Notes: a model not told the origin generated them from the sequence alone. Positions 45,234 through 54,685 are shown, numbered from the stretch's first letter. The stretch: DNA of 64,000 bases from Chitinophagaceae bacterium (GCA_947374225.1 CANCAY010000004.1:32511-96510); one strand, 5' to 3'. Program-made: numbers and translations.

Positions 45234-47015
45234 TTATTTGTTAATTTGACTGCGATAATAGCCTGGTTTCATACCGGTGTACAATTCAAATGCAGCATAA
45301 AAAGTAGGCTTAGTTGCAAAACCTGATTCTAATGCAATACTTTCTAATTTAAACTGGTCATAAGCTGAATTTTCGAATAAAAGGCGCACTTGTTCAACTC
45401 GATACTTATTGGTAAAAGCATTAAAATTAGAAAAACCAGCCGATTTTAATGCTGACAATATTTCTTTTTGAGTCGTATTTAGCTTCTCTGAAATGTCTTC
45501 TACTTTTAATTTTGGATTCAAAAATGGCTTTTCGGTTTGGTATAAATCCACCACTCTATCGTAAAGGTTCACTGAAGTTGTACTAGTTTCATTTGACTCA
45601 GCTACTCTCTTCTGTTCTAAATTTTGTCTTATTTCCTTCTCTTGTTTGTATTTTTCAATCAATACCTCATAAGCATGCTCCAGCTGAGCAAATAGCTTTT
45701 TTCTGGATTTTAGAAGCCAAAATAAAATGATTACAGCAATGATTAAGGCGAAAATATAAGATCTATGAAGGATTAGATTGCTTCTTAGTGACTGGTTTTC
45801 TAGTTCCTTTTTCTCATTTTGAAACCCTAATTCAAGTTTATGAACAGCTACTTGTTTCTCTTCAGAAAGTAAGGAATCATTTAGCTTACTTTTTAATTCA
45901 GCTAATTTTAATGCATTTACAAGATCTCCTTTAGATTTATAAACCTCAATTAAAGAAGGCATAATCATTAAACTCGACTGCACCTGGCCTATAGAATCAA
46001 ACACTTTTATGGCTGTTTGATAATGTAAAACCGCATCATTGTATTGTCTTTTTTGCGCTTTTATTGATGCTATTCCATCTTCAGCCATGGATATACCCTC
46101 ATAAAATTTGGCCGCCTTGGAATAAGTTAATACTTGTTTGAAAATGGCTTCTGCGGAATCTAATTTATTTTGATCTAAAAACAAGTTGGCCATATTATAG
46201 GTCAATTTCACCTTAAAACGTTCCATCCCTTTAGGTGTAATCTGACTCAAAGATGCTCTATAATAAAATAGTGCACTGTCTGAATTTGTACGTCTAAAAT
46301 TAATGCCAATATTCATCAAAGCAGAAGCTACGCATTTATTATAATTTATTTTGCTTGCTATTTCAATCGCTTGCTTATGGTATTTAGTAGAAGCGTCTAA
46401 ACTATTAATTCTTGCATAGTTGTTACCAATACTATTACAAACAGTAGCTTTAGCCATCACACTATCTAATTGATCAAATAAATCATAGGATTTAAGGAAA
46501 AGACGTTGTGCTTCGTTGTATTCATTTTTACTCTCTAAAAAAATGGCATAGACAGAGGAAACAACACCCTCTTTATATTTATCTTTTGTTAATTTAAAAT
46601 GCTTAATTGCTCCTGGGTAATACTTACCTGCATTGTTGATGTAATTATAAGGTGCGCCATGGTATAAATTCACTAAAGATTCATAAATGGCAGTGGAATC
46701 ACCCATGTTGGCAGCTGCAATCCTTAATTTTTCTGATCGATCAAACAAAGAATCATATTGATCTAATTGAATAAATGCTTTTTCTTGTATTTGGTAAAGC
46801 TTGACTAATGTGGCTTCGTTATCTTGTTTTAAGCTTGTATCTTTTAATAAAGAGTCTGTGATACGAATAGATTCAACTGCTTTGATTTTGACCATTTCAT
46901 CTGCCTTATCTAATGCCTCTGAATATGCACCTGGAATGCTACTAGACTTGATTTTAAAGCTATCACATGCACTCAAAAAAAACATACCAACAATTAGGAT
47001 ATTAGACAACTTCAT
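45234..47015 (-). CDS. membrane-anchored TPR protein with C-terminal AraC-type DNA-binding domain
   Basis: This is probably a one-chain sensor-regulator. The 593-residue product has an N-terminal lipobox-like signal (FLSAC, Cys17, Asp at +2), a helical TPR region of five or more repeats (about 30-400), one membrane helix (about 412-428, ALIIAVIILFWLL), a coiled coil (about 430-475), and an AraC/XylS-type helix-turn-helix pair (about 500-590: KLKVEDISEKLNTTQKEIL, then LESIALESGFATKPTFYAAF and TGMKPGYYR). The TPRs would lie in the periplasm and the DNA-binding part in the cytoplasm. It is upstream of the giant gene on the same strand, and the likely target is that gene, but this is inference. 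Confidence 0.85.
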   Translation of the reverse strand: MKLSNILIVGMFFLSACDSFKIKSSSIPGAYSEALDKADEMVKIKAVESIRITDSLLKDTSLKQDNEATLVKLYQIQEKAFIQLDQYDSLFDRSEKLRIAAANMGDSTAIYESLVNLYHGAPYNYINNAGKYYPGAIKHFKLTKDKYKEGVVSSVYAIFLESKNEYNEAQRLFLKSYDLFDQLDSVMAKATVCNSIGNNYARINSLDASTKYHKQAIEIASKINYNKCVASALMNIGINFRRTNSDSALFYYRASLSQITPKGMERFKVKLTYNMANLFLDQNKLDSAEAIFKQVLTYSKAAKFYEGISMAEDGIASIKAQKRQYNDAVLHYQTAIKVFDSIGQVQSSLMIMPSLIEVYKSKGDLVNALKLAELKSKLNDSLLSEEKQVAVHKLELGFQNEKKELENQSLRSNLILHRSYIFALIIAVIILFWLLKSRKKLFAQLEHAYEVLIEKYKQEKEIRQNLEQKRVAESNETSTTSVNLYDRVVDLYQTEKPFLNPKLKVEDISEKLNTTQKEILSALKSAGFSNFNAFTNKYRVEQVRLLFENSAYDQFKLESIALESGFATKPTFYAAFELYTGMKPGYYRSQINK

Positions 47016-47075
47016 ATCAACTAGACTTTATAATAAAACAATGTATTACAAAATAAAATTAGAAAATAATGTCTA

Positions 47076-47110
47076 ATAAAAAAAATGAGCCCAATATTGA
47101 ACTCATTTTA
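47076..47110 (-). terminator. terminator of the SprT-like gene
   Basis: On the minus strand AAAATGAG pairs with CTCATTTT around an inner CAATATTG palindrome, followed by a T-run. It lies about 31 bp after the SprT stop. Confidence 0.78.
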
Positions 47111-47140
47111 CATAAGAAAAATTAATTGATTGTAACGAAT

Positions 47141-47767
47141 TTATGACTGCACAATCCTCACTTCTGTGAGTGCACTAAAGGAATATATATGACCTGTCGA
47201 TACTTCCACGCATTCAATGCGAATACGACGCTTCTTACCTCTTTTAAACACCCTGCCTTGTAAAGATTCAAATAATACGCCTTCCGCAAGGTGGGCTACA
47301 AAACTGTGTCCTTCTTTTTGTGTTGTATCATACTTCCTCAAAACCAATAAGAGAGCCGTTTCTCCGTTTGCGGTTGCTGCTGGATTTAAAATTGTTTTTT
47401 TTAAACTCTTCTGAATATCTGCTGGGAAAATATCCAATTTTACAAACTGAACTAATAAAATGCTAAATATGTTTTTCCATTCTTTCCCGTGCGCTTCTAC
47501 CCTATTTCTATATTGTTCAAAACATAGTAAATGGGCAAGCTCATGTAATAATGTAAGTAAGAATTCATATTGGTTTAAATTCCCGTTTACGGAAATTTTA
47601 TGATTGGCTCCAATGCCCGCATGTCTGTAATCACCCAATACTGATTTACGCGCTTTACTTACTGTTAGATGCACTTTGTATTGATTAATCAATTGAACCA
47701 CCGGTTCAAAAGCACCTGCTGGCAAATAAGCATTTAATGCATGTAATGGATGTTCAACTTTTGCCAA
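47141..47767 (-). CDS. SprT-like domain protein (putative zinc metallopeptidase)
   Basis: This 208-residue protein has the SprT-like zincin motif HELAH (His75, Glu76, His79) with a downstream His93 in EAHGKEWKNIF as the likely third ligand. In eukaryotes the related Spartan enzyme cuts DNA-protein crosslinks; the bacterial role is not settled. The C-terminal 80 residues are basic and beta-rich. It is transcribed on the minus strand after the small membrane gene of the AtpZ pair. Confidence 0.88.
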   Translation of the reverse strand: MAKVEHPLHALNAYLPAGAFEPVVQLINQYKVHLTVSKARKSVLGDYRHAGIGANHKISVNGNLNQYEFLLTLLHELAHLLCFEQYRNRVEAHGKEWKNIFSILLVQFVKLDIFPADIQKSLKKTILNPAATANGETALLLVLRKYDTTQKEGHSFVAHLAEGVLFESLQGRVFKRGKKRRIRIECVEVSTGHIYSFSALTEVRIVQS

Positions 47768-47850
47768 GGTTATAAATTATAATTTGATAAGTTTAGAGAT
47801 GCTTATTTTAATTTCAACTTTTAGTAATACTTCTTTTTACTATTCCGGGA

Positions 47851-48228
47851 TTATTTCTTTTTAGTTGTCCATTGAATTTCTAGCCAAGTATATATAAGAT
47901 ACAATACCATACTCACTATTAGCGTAGTAATACCCACTGGGCCTTTTTTCTGTGTAGCATAAATTAAAGCTGCAGTTGCAAAAACAACCATCTTCAATAA
48001 ACTACCCAACATAACCGACTGTACCATTAATGTGGGCTTTGACAAATCCATTTTAGAAACTCTCTTAAAATTTAAATAAGAAAGTATAAATAGCATGGAG
48101 TTTACTGCTATTATAAAGTCAATTTTTAAATCTGGTATTAGAATGAAGTATTTGAAACTTAAACAAACTGCTATTGTAAAAACGAATAAAGCAAGGATTG
48201 GTAAAAATTTTTTATCGAGAATAATCAT
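47851..48228 (-). CDS. small membrane protein downstream of AtpZ (AtpI-like position)
   Basis: The 125-residue protein has four hydrophobic segments (about 8-28, 36-52, 68-90 and 97-117). In related genomes a protein of this kind sits between atpZ/atpI and atpB, where an ATP-synthase assembly role is supposed. Its ATG overlaps the AtpZ stop by four bases (ATGA). Here the next gene is SprT-like, not atpB. Family assignment rests on size, topology and position. Confidence 0.7.
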   Translation of the reverse strand: MIILDKKFLPILALFVFTIAVCLSFKYFILIPDLKIDFIIAVNSMLFILSYLNFKRVSKMDLSKPTLMVQSVMLGSLLKMVVFATAALIYATQKKGPVGITTLIVSMVLYLIYTWLEIQWTTKKK

Positions 48229-48434
48229 TTGGTATTGGTGCTTTTTATAATCCTAATTAAAGAAATGATGATAAATAAAAACGGGAGTAGCCATATAAAA
48301 ATGGGTGTTTTTACTGAAATTTTGAACCAATTATCAATATACTTTCCTAGATATAAGAGTCCTGCAAGCGCTACTGCCCATTGACTTGCTAGTCCTGCAA
48401 ATTTAGCCCACTGAATAACTGGTTTATTTTCCAA
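48225..48434 (-). CDS. AtpZ/AtpI family protein
   Basis: The 69-residue product with two membrane helices (about 13-29 and 44-62) has the AtpZ/AtpI pattern: KFAGLASQWAVALAGLLYLGKYIDNWF. These proteins help assemble or feed ions to the F-type ATP synthase. The only usable start is TTG at 48434; no ATG is available near the conserved region. It begins 4 bp after the upstream small-protein stop and overlaps the next gene by four bases. Confidence 0.82.
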   Translation of the reverse strand: MENKPVIQWAKFAGLASQWAVALAGLLYLGKYIDNWFKISVKTPIFIWLLPFLFIIISLIRIIKSTNTK

Positions 48435-48438
48435 TGAA

Positions 48439-48834
48439 TTAGTCTATTGATGGTTGCCCTTCTGGCAATTGTAATGGAATGGTATCTAATTGTTTAGTAT
48501 TCCCCTCTGATAATACTTTTTTTAACCCTTCTAAGTATTGTTCTTTATAATGAATTGACTGCTCTAAAGAGTCTGTTCTTATTTTCAACAACTGAAGCGC
48601 TGTTCTACTTTCTTTAGTACCGTAACCAGGAATATAGTATTTCAAGGGAGTAAACGCAATTAATGCAATTGTAAGACCTACTAAAAGTATAAAAGCAATA
48701 CTAAATCCCATATAAACTGAATTTCTGGACAACCTAAATGCTACGACTTCGTCATAAGTGTCGTCATTGGTGACAACCAGTCTGTAGGTATTGCTACGTC
48801 TCTTAAAGGTATTATTGATATCGAAATTTGCCAT
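48439..48834 (-). CDS. single-pass membrane protein resembling the N-terminal part of M23 peptidases
   Basis: The 131-residue protein has a basic start, YRLVVTNDDTYDEVVAFRLSR, one membrane helix (about 51-72) and a short coiled coil. This start resembles that of Bacteroidota M23/LytM endopeptidases found next to PorW and AtpZ genes, but here the protein stops before any peptidase domain and no frameshifted remnant follows, because atpZ begins at once. It may act as a partner or scaffold. It is divergent from the PorW-like gene by 103 bp. Confidence 0.68.
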   Translation of the reverse strand: MANFDINNTFKRRSNTYRLVVTNDDTYDEVVAFRLSRNSVYMGFSIAFILLVGLTIALIAFTPLKYYIPGYGTKESRTALQLLKIRTDSLEQSIHYKEQYLEGLKKVLSEGNTKQLDTIPLQLPEGQPSID

Positions 48835-48937
48835 AATTATAACTGCTTGTTAAAGATAAAGCAATTAAACAAAAAAGGGACTTATTCTACACCTAAATAA
48901 ACAGAATTAACTGTATTTTTAAGCAGTTTTTATACTC

Positions 48938-51900
48938 ATGAGATACCCTAGGAAATTCCCTTTAAAATTAAGTGCCCTTTACTTAGGGTTGATTTGTTTG
49001 TTTACTATTACAACCAATCAATTAAACGCACAAGACAGTACTAGATCATTGCTTGATTTTAATAATAATAAACTCATTAAAAAAGTAAATAGTTTATTAG
49101 ATAGTAACCAGAAAAAAATAAACAAGCTCATTTTTAGTAAGGCTGATTCCATAAAAAGTAAACTAAATAGTTCTGTACAAAACAACTTACCTCGTGAAGT
49201 AGAAAAGCCACTTCCCTATGAAAGGCTATTAAATACAAAATATACTTTTGGGCGTCGTGCATACCAAAACACAGTTTCTCAGTTTAATTATTATTTTAAT
49301 GCAGACGAGGAACTAAAAGATATTATTTTAAATGCTCGAAATGCATTTCAGGAAGATTATACAGAAACACTTCCTTTTTATGATTTCGATTTAGCCACCA
49401 CTTCAAAACGCAGTATTGATTCTATTATTTACAGATGTAATGCCAATATTGTTTTGCATGACCTTAGAAATAACTGGATAGACGATGCTTACCTCTTAAT
49501 GGCGAAAGCATATTTATATCATAGGAATTTTGATACCGCAGGAAGTATCCTACAATTCATAAACTATTCTTTTGACGAAAAGGAAAATGGCGCAGACTTA
49601 GTAATTGGTAGTAATTTAAGAAATACAAAAGGCAAATTTAGTATTGCCAGCCCTGACAATAATAGACTTTGGGAGAATGGCAATGTTCGTAATGAAAGTT
49701 TAGTTTGGCAAGCAAGAAACTATTTTGAAATTGGAGAATTAAATCAAGGACTTAGCTTACTGCAATTATTAAAAACTGACGCAGTATTTCCAGCCAGGCT
49801 TCACCCATTCCTTTTTGAACAATTAGCCTATGGTTATTATCAAATGGATTTACCTGACAGCGCAGCTACCTATCTAATTAAAGCATTACCCAATGCAATT
49901 GACATTAATGCAAAAGCAAGATGGTATTTTTTAATTGCGCAATTATGGGACAAAGCAGATAAGAATATAGAAGCCTACCATTGGTATCAGAAGGCAAGCC
50001 AACAAGCTATTAATCCCATTTTATCCGTTTATGCCAAAATCAATGTTATAAATATTGAGGCTAAGAACGCTAATAATAAATGGGAGGAATTAGCAAATAC
50101 ATTGGAGCGACTTACCAAGCGCGAAAAATATAAGCCCTATAGTGATATCATTTATTTCGAAATGGCAAAATTAGCAATTAAGAATAAAGGCGTTCAGCAA
50201 GCACATGACTGGTTAATTCTATCTATTAAAAAGAATACTACTAATACTAAGCAAAAACAAAAAGCATTTGAACTACTTGGCGCATTAAGCTATGACAATA
50301 ATATTTATAGTGTGTCTAAGTTAGCCTACGATAATTTGACAGGAGTATTGAAGACCAATCCCAACTACGAAAAAATAATTCTTAGAAAGAAATGGATGGA
50401 TCAGATAAATACGAATAACCAATTAATACAAAAAGAAGATAGTTTACAATATTTTTATACCCTGCCTCTAGAAATACAAAATGTCAGACTTTTAAAATGG
50501 CAAAAAAGCCAAGAAGCCTATACAGAAAGTCTTACCAATTTGTTTATTGAAAAGACTGAAAAGAAAGAACTAGAAGTCATTTCAAATAATACCAACAGTT
50601 TCAATAACAACAATTCCAACAATAACGGATTCGGGAATAATAGAAACAATGGATTTGGGAATAATAATGCGAATGGATTTGGCAACAACGCAAACAGTTT
50701 TGGGAATAACAATAATAACCTTGGAAATTCAAATAACAATAACTCAAGTAATAATACTGCAAGTGACTTCTATTTTGAGAATAAAAATTCTGTATCACAG
50801 GGTAAACAAAACTTTACTCAAAAATGGGGTGAGCGACCTAATATAGACAACTGGAGAAGAAAGACGAGCGGAAACATTGCTTATAATAAAACAACTATTA
50901 GCGATCTTAATACTACAGGCAATTCACAAGACGCTTCTAGTAAAAAGGATACTGCTAGTAAAAATCAGATAAAAAAAGAGGTAAATACTGCTGCCTTAGC
51001 AGTTGCAATTAAAGATGCCAAAGACCTTGAAAATTCAAAATTGAATTGGAATAAGACTGCAATGGCCAATGCGCAATTATTTTTATTAGAACTTAATGAT
51101 TTTGACAAAGCTTTGCCATTATACAAAAAAATCATAGAAAGAAACATAGAACCTGCAATTACAGAAAGAGCATTATTGGATATGGCTAGCCAATATCGTC
51201 ATGACAACCAACCTGACATTTCAGATAGTATTATTCAAATTGTAAATAAGAATTTTCCTAAAGGTTACTATGCTACTAAAAAGCAGGAAGCTTTTAATAA
51301 GAAAACAAGAACACAAAATTCCGTTAACGACTATAAAGAAGCTTATTTTTTAACTCAAATTGGCAACTGGGATAGTCTTTCCAATATGAATGATAAGCTA
51401 ACTTCTAGCTTAAAAAGAACCAAATGGAATACCCCCTATCAGTTTTTGAAAGTAAAAATGTACGCACAGCAAAGAATGGATAGTCTTGCCATTATGGTAT
51501 TAGACTCTATAATTCTTAGTAACCAAAATGAACTAATTAGGGAGAAAGCTAAAAATATAATTGCTGAACTTAAAAAAAGAAAAGAAACAGAAGCTTATTT
51601 AAAACAACTGGTAATTGAGACGCCAGTGATTGTACAGCCTATTATTGAAACCACCCCTGTTGAAGCTACAGCTATCACAAGTCAGCAACAGCAAGCAAAC
51701 ACTCAACCGCAATCCCAAAAGGATAGCAAAGCTGGCAATATAGACCAGCCAACAATTACCAAAGAGCCAATAATTGCAGCGGCTCCTGTAGTCCCTAGAA
51801 TTATTTTTTCAAATGATAGTACAGAGGACCATTATGTTGCACTGGTAACGAATAAAGTAAAAGAAGTTTTCGTTAAAGAATCACAAACGGCATTTACGTA

Positions 51901-52180
51901 TTTGAATAATGATGAGTTTAAAAAACAAAACTTAAAAACAACTTATGTTCAATTTGACGACAATGTTTATATTGTTTGGATTGGACCATTTAGCACTCAA
52001 CAAGCAGGTACTAGTTATATTCAAAAAATTAAGCCTCGATTAAAGAATGAACTTATCTCGTTCATTCTTGCAAACCAATATGAAATTTACATTTTAGGAA
52101 AATCCAATATTTTACAAATAAAAACAAAGGAAGAACTTGAACTGTATAAAGAATTCATGCAAAAAAATATTTATAAATAA
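48938..52180 (+). CDS. PorW/SprE-like T9SS protein with Asn-rich insert
   Basis: SprE/PorW is a TPR-containing T9SS component needed for secretion and gliding. The 1080-residue product has a signal peptide (1-31, ending LNAQ), the family start LLNTKYTFGRRAYQNT with FNYYFNADEELKDIILNAR, and TPR-like helical repeats throughout (for example DDAYLLMAKAYLYHRNFD). Residues 550-606 are an Asn-rich low-complexity stretch with NGFGNN repeats. SprE proteins are generally lipoproteins; here no lipobox Cys is present at the cleavage site. PBP1A follows 16 bp later. Confidence 0.88.
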   Translation: MRYPRKFPLKLSALYLGLICLFTITTNQLNAQDSTRSLLDFNNNKLIKKVNSLLDSNQKKINKLIFSKADSIKSKLNSSVQNNLPREVEKPLPYERLLNTKYTFGRRAYQNTVSQFNYYFNADEELKDIILNARNAFQEDYTETLPFYDFDLATTSKRSIDSIIYRCNANIVLHDLRNNWIDDAYLLMAKAYLYHRNFDTAGSILQFINYSFDEKENGADLVIGSNLRNTKGKFSIASPDNNRLWENGNVRNESLVWQARNYFEIGELNQGLSLLQLLKTDAVFPARLHPFLFEQLAYGYYQMDLPDSAATYLIKALPNAIDINAKARWYFLIAQLWDKADKNIEAYHWYQKASQQAINPILSVYAKINVINIEAKNANNKWEELANTLERLTKREKYKPYSDIIYFEMAKLAIKNKGVQQAHDWLILSIKKNTTNTKQKQKAFELLGALSYDNNIYSVSKLAYDNLTGVLKTNPNYEKIILRKKWMDQINTNNQLIQKEDSLQYFYTLPLEIQNVRLLKWQKSQEAYTESLTNLFIEKTEKKELEVISNNTNSFNNNNSNNNGFGNNRNNGFGNNNANGFGNNANSFGNNNNNLGNSNNNNSSNNTASDFYFENKNSVSQGKQNFTQKWGERPNIDNWRRKTSGNIAYNKTTISDLNTTGNSQDASSKKDTASKNQIKKEVNTAALAVAIKDAKDLENSKLNWNKTAMANAQLFLLELNDFDKALPLYKKIIERNIEPAITERALLDMASQYRHDNQPDISDSIIQIVNKNFPKGYYATKKQEAFNKKTRTQNSVNDYKEAYFLTQIGNWDSLSNMNDKLTSSLKRTKWNTPYQFLKVKMYAQQRMDSLAIMVLDSIILSNQNELIREKAKNIIAELKKRKETEAYLKQLVIETPVIVQPIIETTPVEATAITSQQQQANTQPQSQKDSKAGNIDQPTITKEPIIAAAPVVPRIIFSNDSTEDHYVALVTNKVKEVFVKESQTAFTYLNNDEFKKQNLKTTYVQFDDNVYIVWIGPFSTQQAGTSYIQKIKPRLKNELISFILANQYEIYILGKSNILQIKTKEELELYKEFMQKNIYK
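50585..50756 (+). repeat. Asn-codon-rich low-complexity tract inside the PorW/SprE-like gene
   Basis: The tract codes mostly for Asn with several N-G-F-G-N-N units (residues 550-606). AAT and AAC codons alternate with near-identical GGATTTGGGAATAAT blocks, which favours slippage and copy-number change without frameshift. Confidence 0.85.
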
Positions 52181-52196
52181 TAATAAAATTCATTAA

Positions 52197-54608
52197 GTGA
52201 ATCAACCTATAAAGAAAAAATTAACAGCTACTGAAAAATTCTGGAAATGGTATTTCATTTCAGCGGGTATATTCCTATTATTTATTTTAATGATAAATTT
52301 TGGATGGATTGGAGATATGCCAGACTTAGATGATATTGAAAACCCAACTGCCTCATTGGCAAGTCAGGTGTATGCTCAAGACGGAACTCCAATGGGTAAA
52401 TTTTATTTGGAAGACCGTATTAGTGTAAAATATCGAGACCTTAGCCCCTATTTAATCCAAGCATTGGTGGCTACAGAGGATAAACGTTTTTACGACCATT
52501 ATGGAGTAGACGGTGAAGGATTAATAAGAGCCGTTGCATTTTTAGGAAGTCAAGGTGGTGCTTCTACTATTACTATGCAAACTGCTAAGAACTTATTTAC
52601 CGACAACTGGAGTACTAAAAATAAAATCCTGCGTGTCATTCAAAAAATAAAAGAGAGTATTATTGCCATTAAGTTGGAACGCAATTTTACAAAGCAAGAA
52701 ATATTAACATTATACTTAAACACCGTTCCTTTTAGTGAAAATTTATTTGGTGTAAGTAATGCTTCTCGTTCCTTTTTTCAAAAAGAACCAGATCGCTTGT
52801 CAGTTGAAGAAGCTGCTTTGTTAATTGGAATGATCAATGCCCCTACTAAATACAATCCCAACCGAAATCCAAAATTAGCTTTAGAAAGAAGAAATTTAGT
52901 ATTGAATAGAATGGCTGGACAAAAGTATATTACAACAGACCAAGCTACTCAATTGAAAGCATTGCCTGTGGTAACTAACTTTAGAAAGCTAGACGAGAAT
53001 AACGGACTAGGCCCCTATTTTAGAATGAACTTAGGAGAGTTTATGAAAAAATGGTGTAAAGAGCATAAAAAGAATAATGGTGATTCTTATAATTTATACC
53101 GTGATGGTTTAAAAATATACACTACCATTAATCCAAGAATGCAGTTATATGCAGAGGAAGCCGTTGCAAAACATATGTCCTATTTGCAAAAAGCTTTTAA
53201 TGAACAAGCTAATATAAAGAAGGGCACTATTTGGAAAGACTTCAACAATTTATTAGAATTGGCTATTAAGCAAACTGATAGATGGAAGAATATGAAGCGT
53301 GACGACATTGATGAAGCAGCTATCCGTAAATCTTTTGACGAGCCAATTGATATGCGCATATTTGCTTGGAATAAAAATAGATTTATAGACACCACAATGA
53401 CGCCTTTGGATTCGTTGAAATACCATAAGCAAATTTTACAAACTGGCTTTTTAGCAGTGGACCCTTTTACCGGAGAAGTTAAAGCATGGGTTGGTGGAGT
53501 TGATTTTAAAACATTTAAATACGATCACGTAAACATTAATACAAGACGTCAGGTAGGTTCTACTATGAAGCCTTTATTATATTCTTTAGCTATTGAGAAA
53601 GCAGGATTCACTCCTAATAGTATTGTACAGGATCAACAACAAAACTTTGACGGTTATGGCATGGTTCCAAATACCGCTAAGTCATGTACAGGGCAGTCTA
53701 TGCCAATGGCGCAAGCATTAGCTGAATCTAGAAACTGTGCGTCTGCTTATATCATGAAGTCAATTAATCCAAAGGGCAATGAAGCTGCTAAGGAATTTGT
53801 TGACTATTTGAAAAAATGTAATATTCAAGCGGACGTTCCCGCTTATCCAAGTATTGCATTAGGCTCTGCGGAAATTTCATTATTTGAAATGGTACAAGCT
53901 TATACCATGTTCCCTGGTGGAGGCTATAATGCGCAACCTTTCTTTATAAATAGAATCGAAGACAAAAATGGTAATGTGCTTGAAAGTTTTTCTCCGCAAA
54001 GAAGAAAAGTAATTAATGAAGTTACTGCTTACTCTGTGGTGAGTATGATGCAAGGCGTAATTACTAAAGGTACTGGAAGAAGTATGGGTTCCTTTGATGT
54101 TCGTGCGCAGTCCATTGCAGGTAAAACTGGAACTACTAATGACAATAGTGATTTATGGTTTATGGGATATACTCCTCAATTATTAGCAGGTGCATGGGTT
54201 GGAGCAGACGACAGGTATATACGTTTCAGTGATAATTATTTTGGACAAGGTGCACATGGTGCATTACCAATATGGGCTTATTTTATGAGTAAGGTAGCAA
54301 ATGACCCTGCTTGTAATTTGGACCCCAATGCTAGCTTTGATAAGCCTAGTAATATACCTGATTTCAATGTCAACTTTGTAGGACAAGACTCTGTAGTTAC
54401 AGACGTTCCGGTGGACGAAGAAGATATTAAAGCGGAATCGGATTATGAAATACCGCAAGAACAAGCCGCAATCAATAATGCATCCTCAAGTAAACCAGCA
54501 AGTGCAGAAAAACAAAGTAGCTCAGGCAATAAAAAAACTGCGCCAGCTGCTAATAAAGAAGCGCAAAAGCCAAAAGCATTAATGCCTAAAAAAGGAATTG
54601 GGAAATAA
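52197..54608 (+). CDS. penicillin-binding protein 1A (bifunctional)
   Basis: This inner-membrane enzyme polymerises and cross-links peptidoglycan. The 803-residue product starts at a GTG; no ATG fits before the membrane anchor (residues 18-35). The GT51 domain (about 55-230) has EDKRFYDHYGVDGEGL with the catalytic Glu, GGASTITMQ and the RNLVLNRM region. The transpeptidase domain (about 400-690) has SxxK in GSTMKPLLYS, SxN in AESRNCAS and KTGTT. The C-terminal 80 residues are acidic, then Lys/Ala/Ser-rich, and look disordered. It lies 16 bp after the PorW-like gene and is likely co-transcribed. Confidence 0.94.
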   Translation: MNQPIKKKLTATEKFWKWYFISAGIFLLFILMINFGWIGDMPDLDDIENPTASLASQVYAQDGTPMGKFYLEDRISVKYRDLSPYLIQALVATEDKRFYDHYGVDGEGLIRAVAFLGSQGGASTITMQTAKNLFTDNWSTKNKILRVIQKIKESIIAIKLERNFTKQEILTLYLNTVPFSENLFGVSNASRSFFQKEPDRLSVEEAALLIGMINAPTKYNPNRNPKLALERRNLVLNRMAGQKYITTDQATQLKALPVVTNFRKLDENNGLGPYFRMNLGEFMKKWCKEHKKNNGDSYNLYRDGLKIYTTINPRMQLYAEEAVAKHMSYLQKAFNEQANIKKGTIWKDFNNLLELAIKQTDRWKNMKRDDIDEAAIRKSFDEPIDMRIFAWNKNRFIDTTMTPLDSLKYHKQILQTGFLAVDPFTGEVKAWVGGVDFKTFKYDHVNINTRRQVGSTMKPLLYSLAIEKAGFTPNSIVQDQQQNFDGYGMVPNTAKSCTGQSMPMAQALAESRNCASAYIMKSINPKGNEAAKEFVDYLKKCNIQADVPAYPSIALGSAEISLFEMVQAYTMFPGGGYNAQPFFINRIEDKNGNVLESFSPQRRKVINEVTAYSVVSMMQGVITKGTGRSMGSFDVRAQSIAGKTGTTNDNSDLWFMGYTPQLLAGAWVGADDRYIRFSDNYFGQGAHGALPIWAYFMSKVANDPACNLDPNASFDKPSNIPDFNVNFVGQDSVVTDVPVDEEDIKAESDYEIPQEQAAINNASSSKPASAEKQSSSGNKKTAPAANKEAQKPKALMPKKGIGK

Positions 54609-54685
54609 TTTAAATTTAGGGGTCAATAAACTCTATTATAAATTAGTAGTTAATAATTTATTTATGACTATTCTTCTTTATTAAT

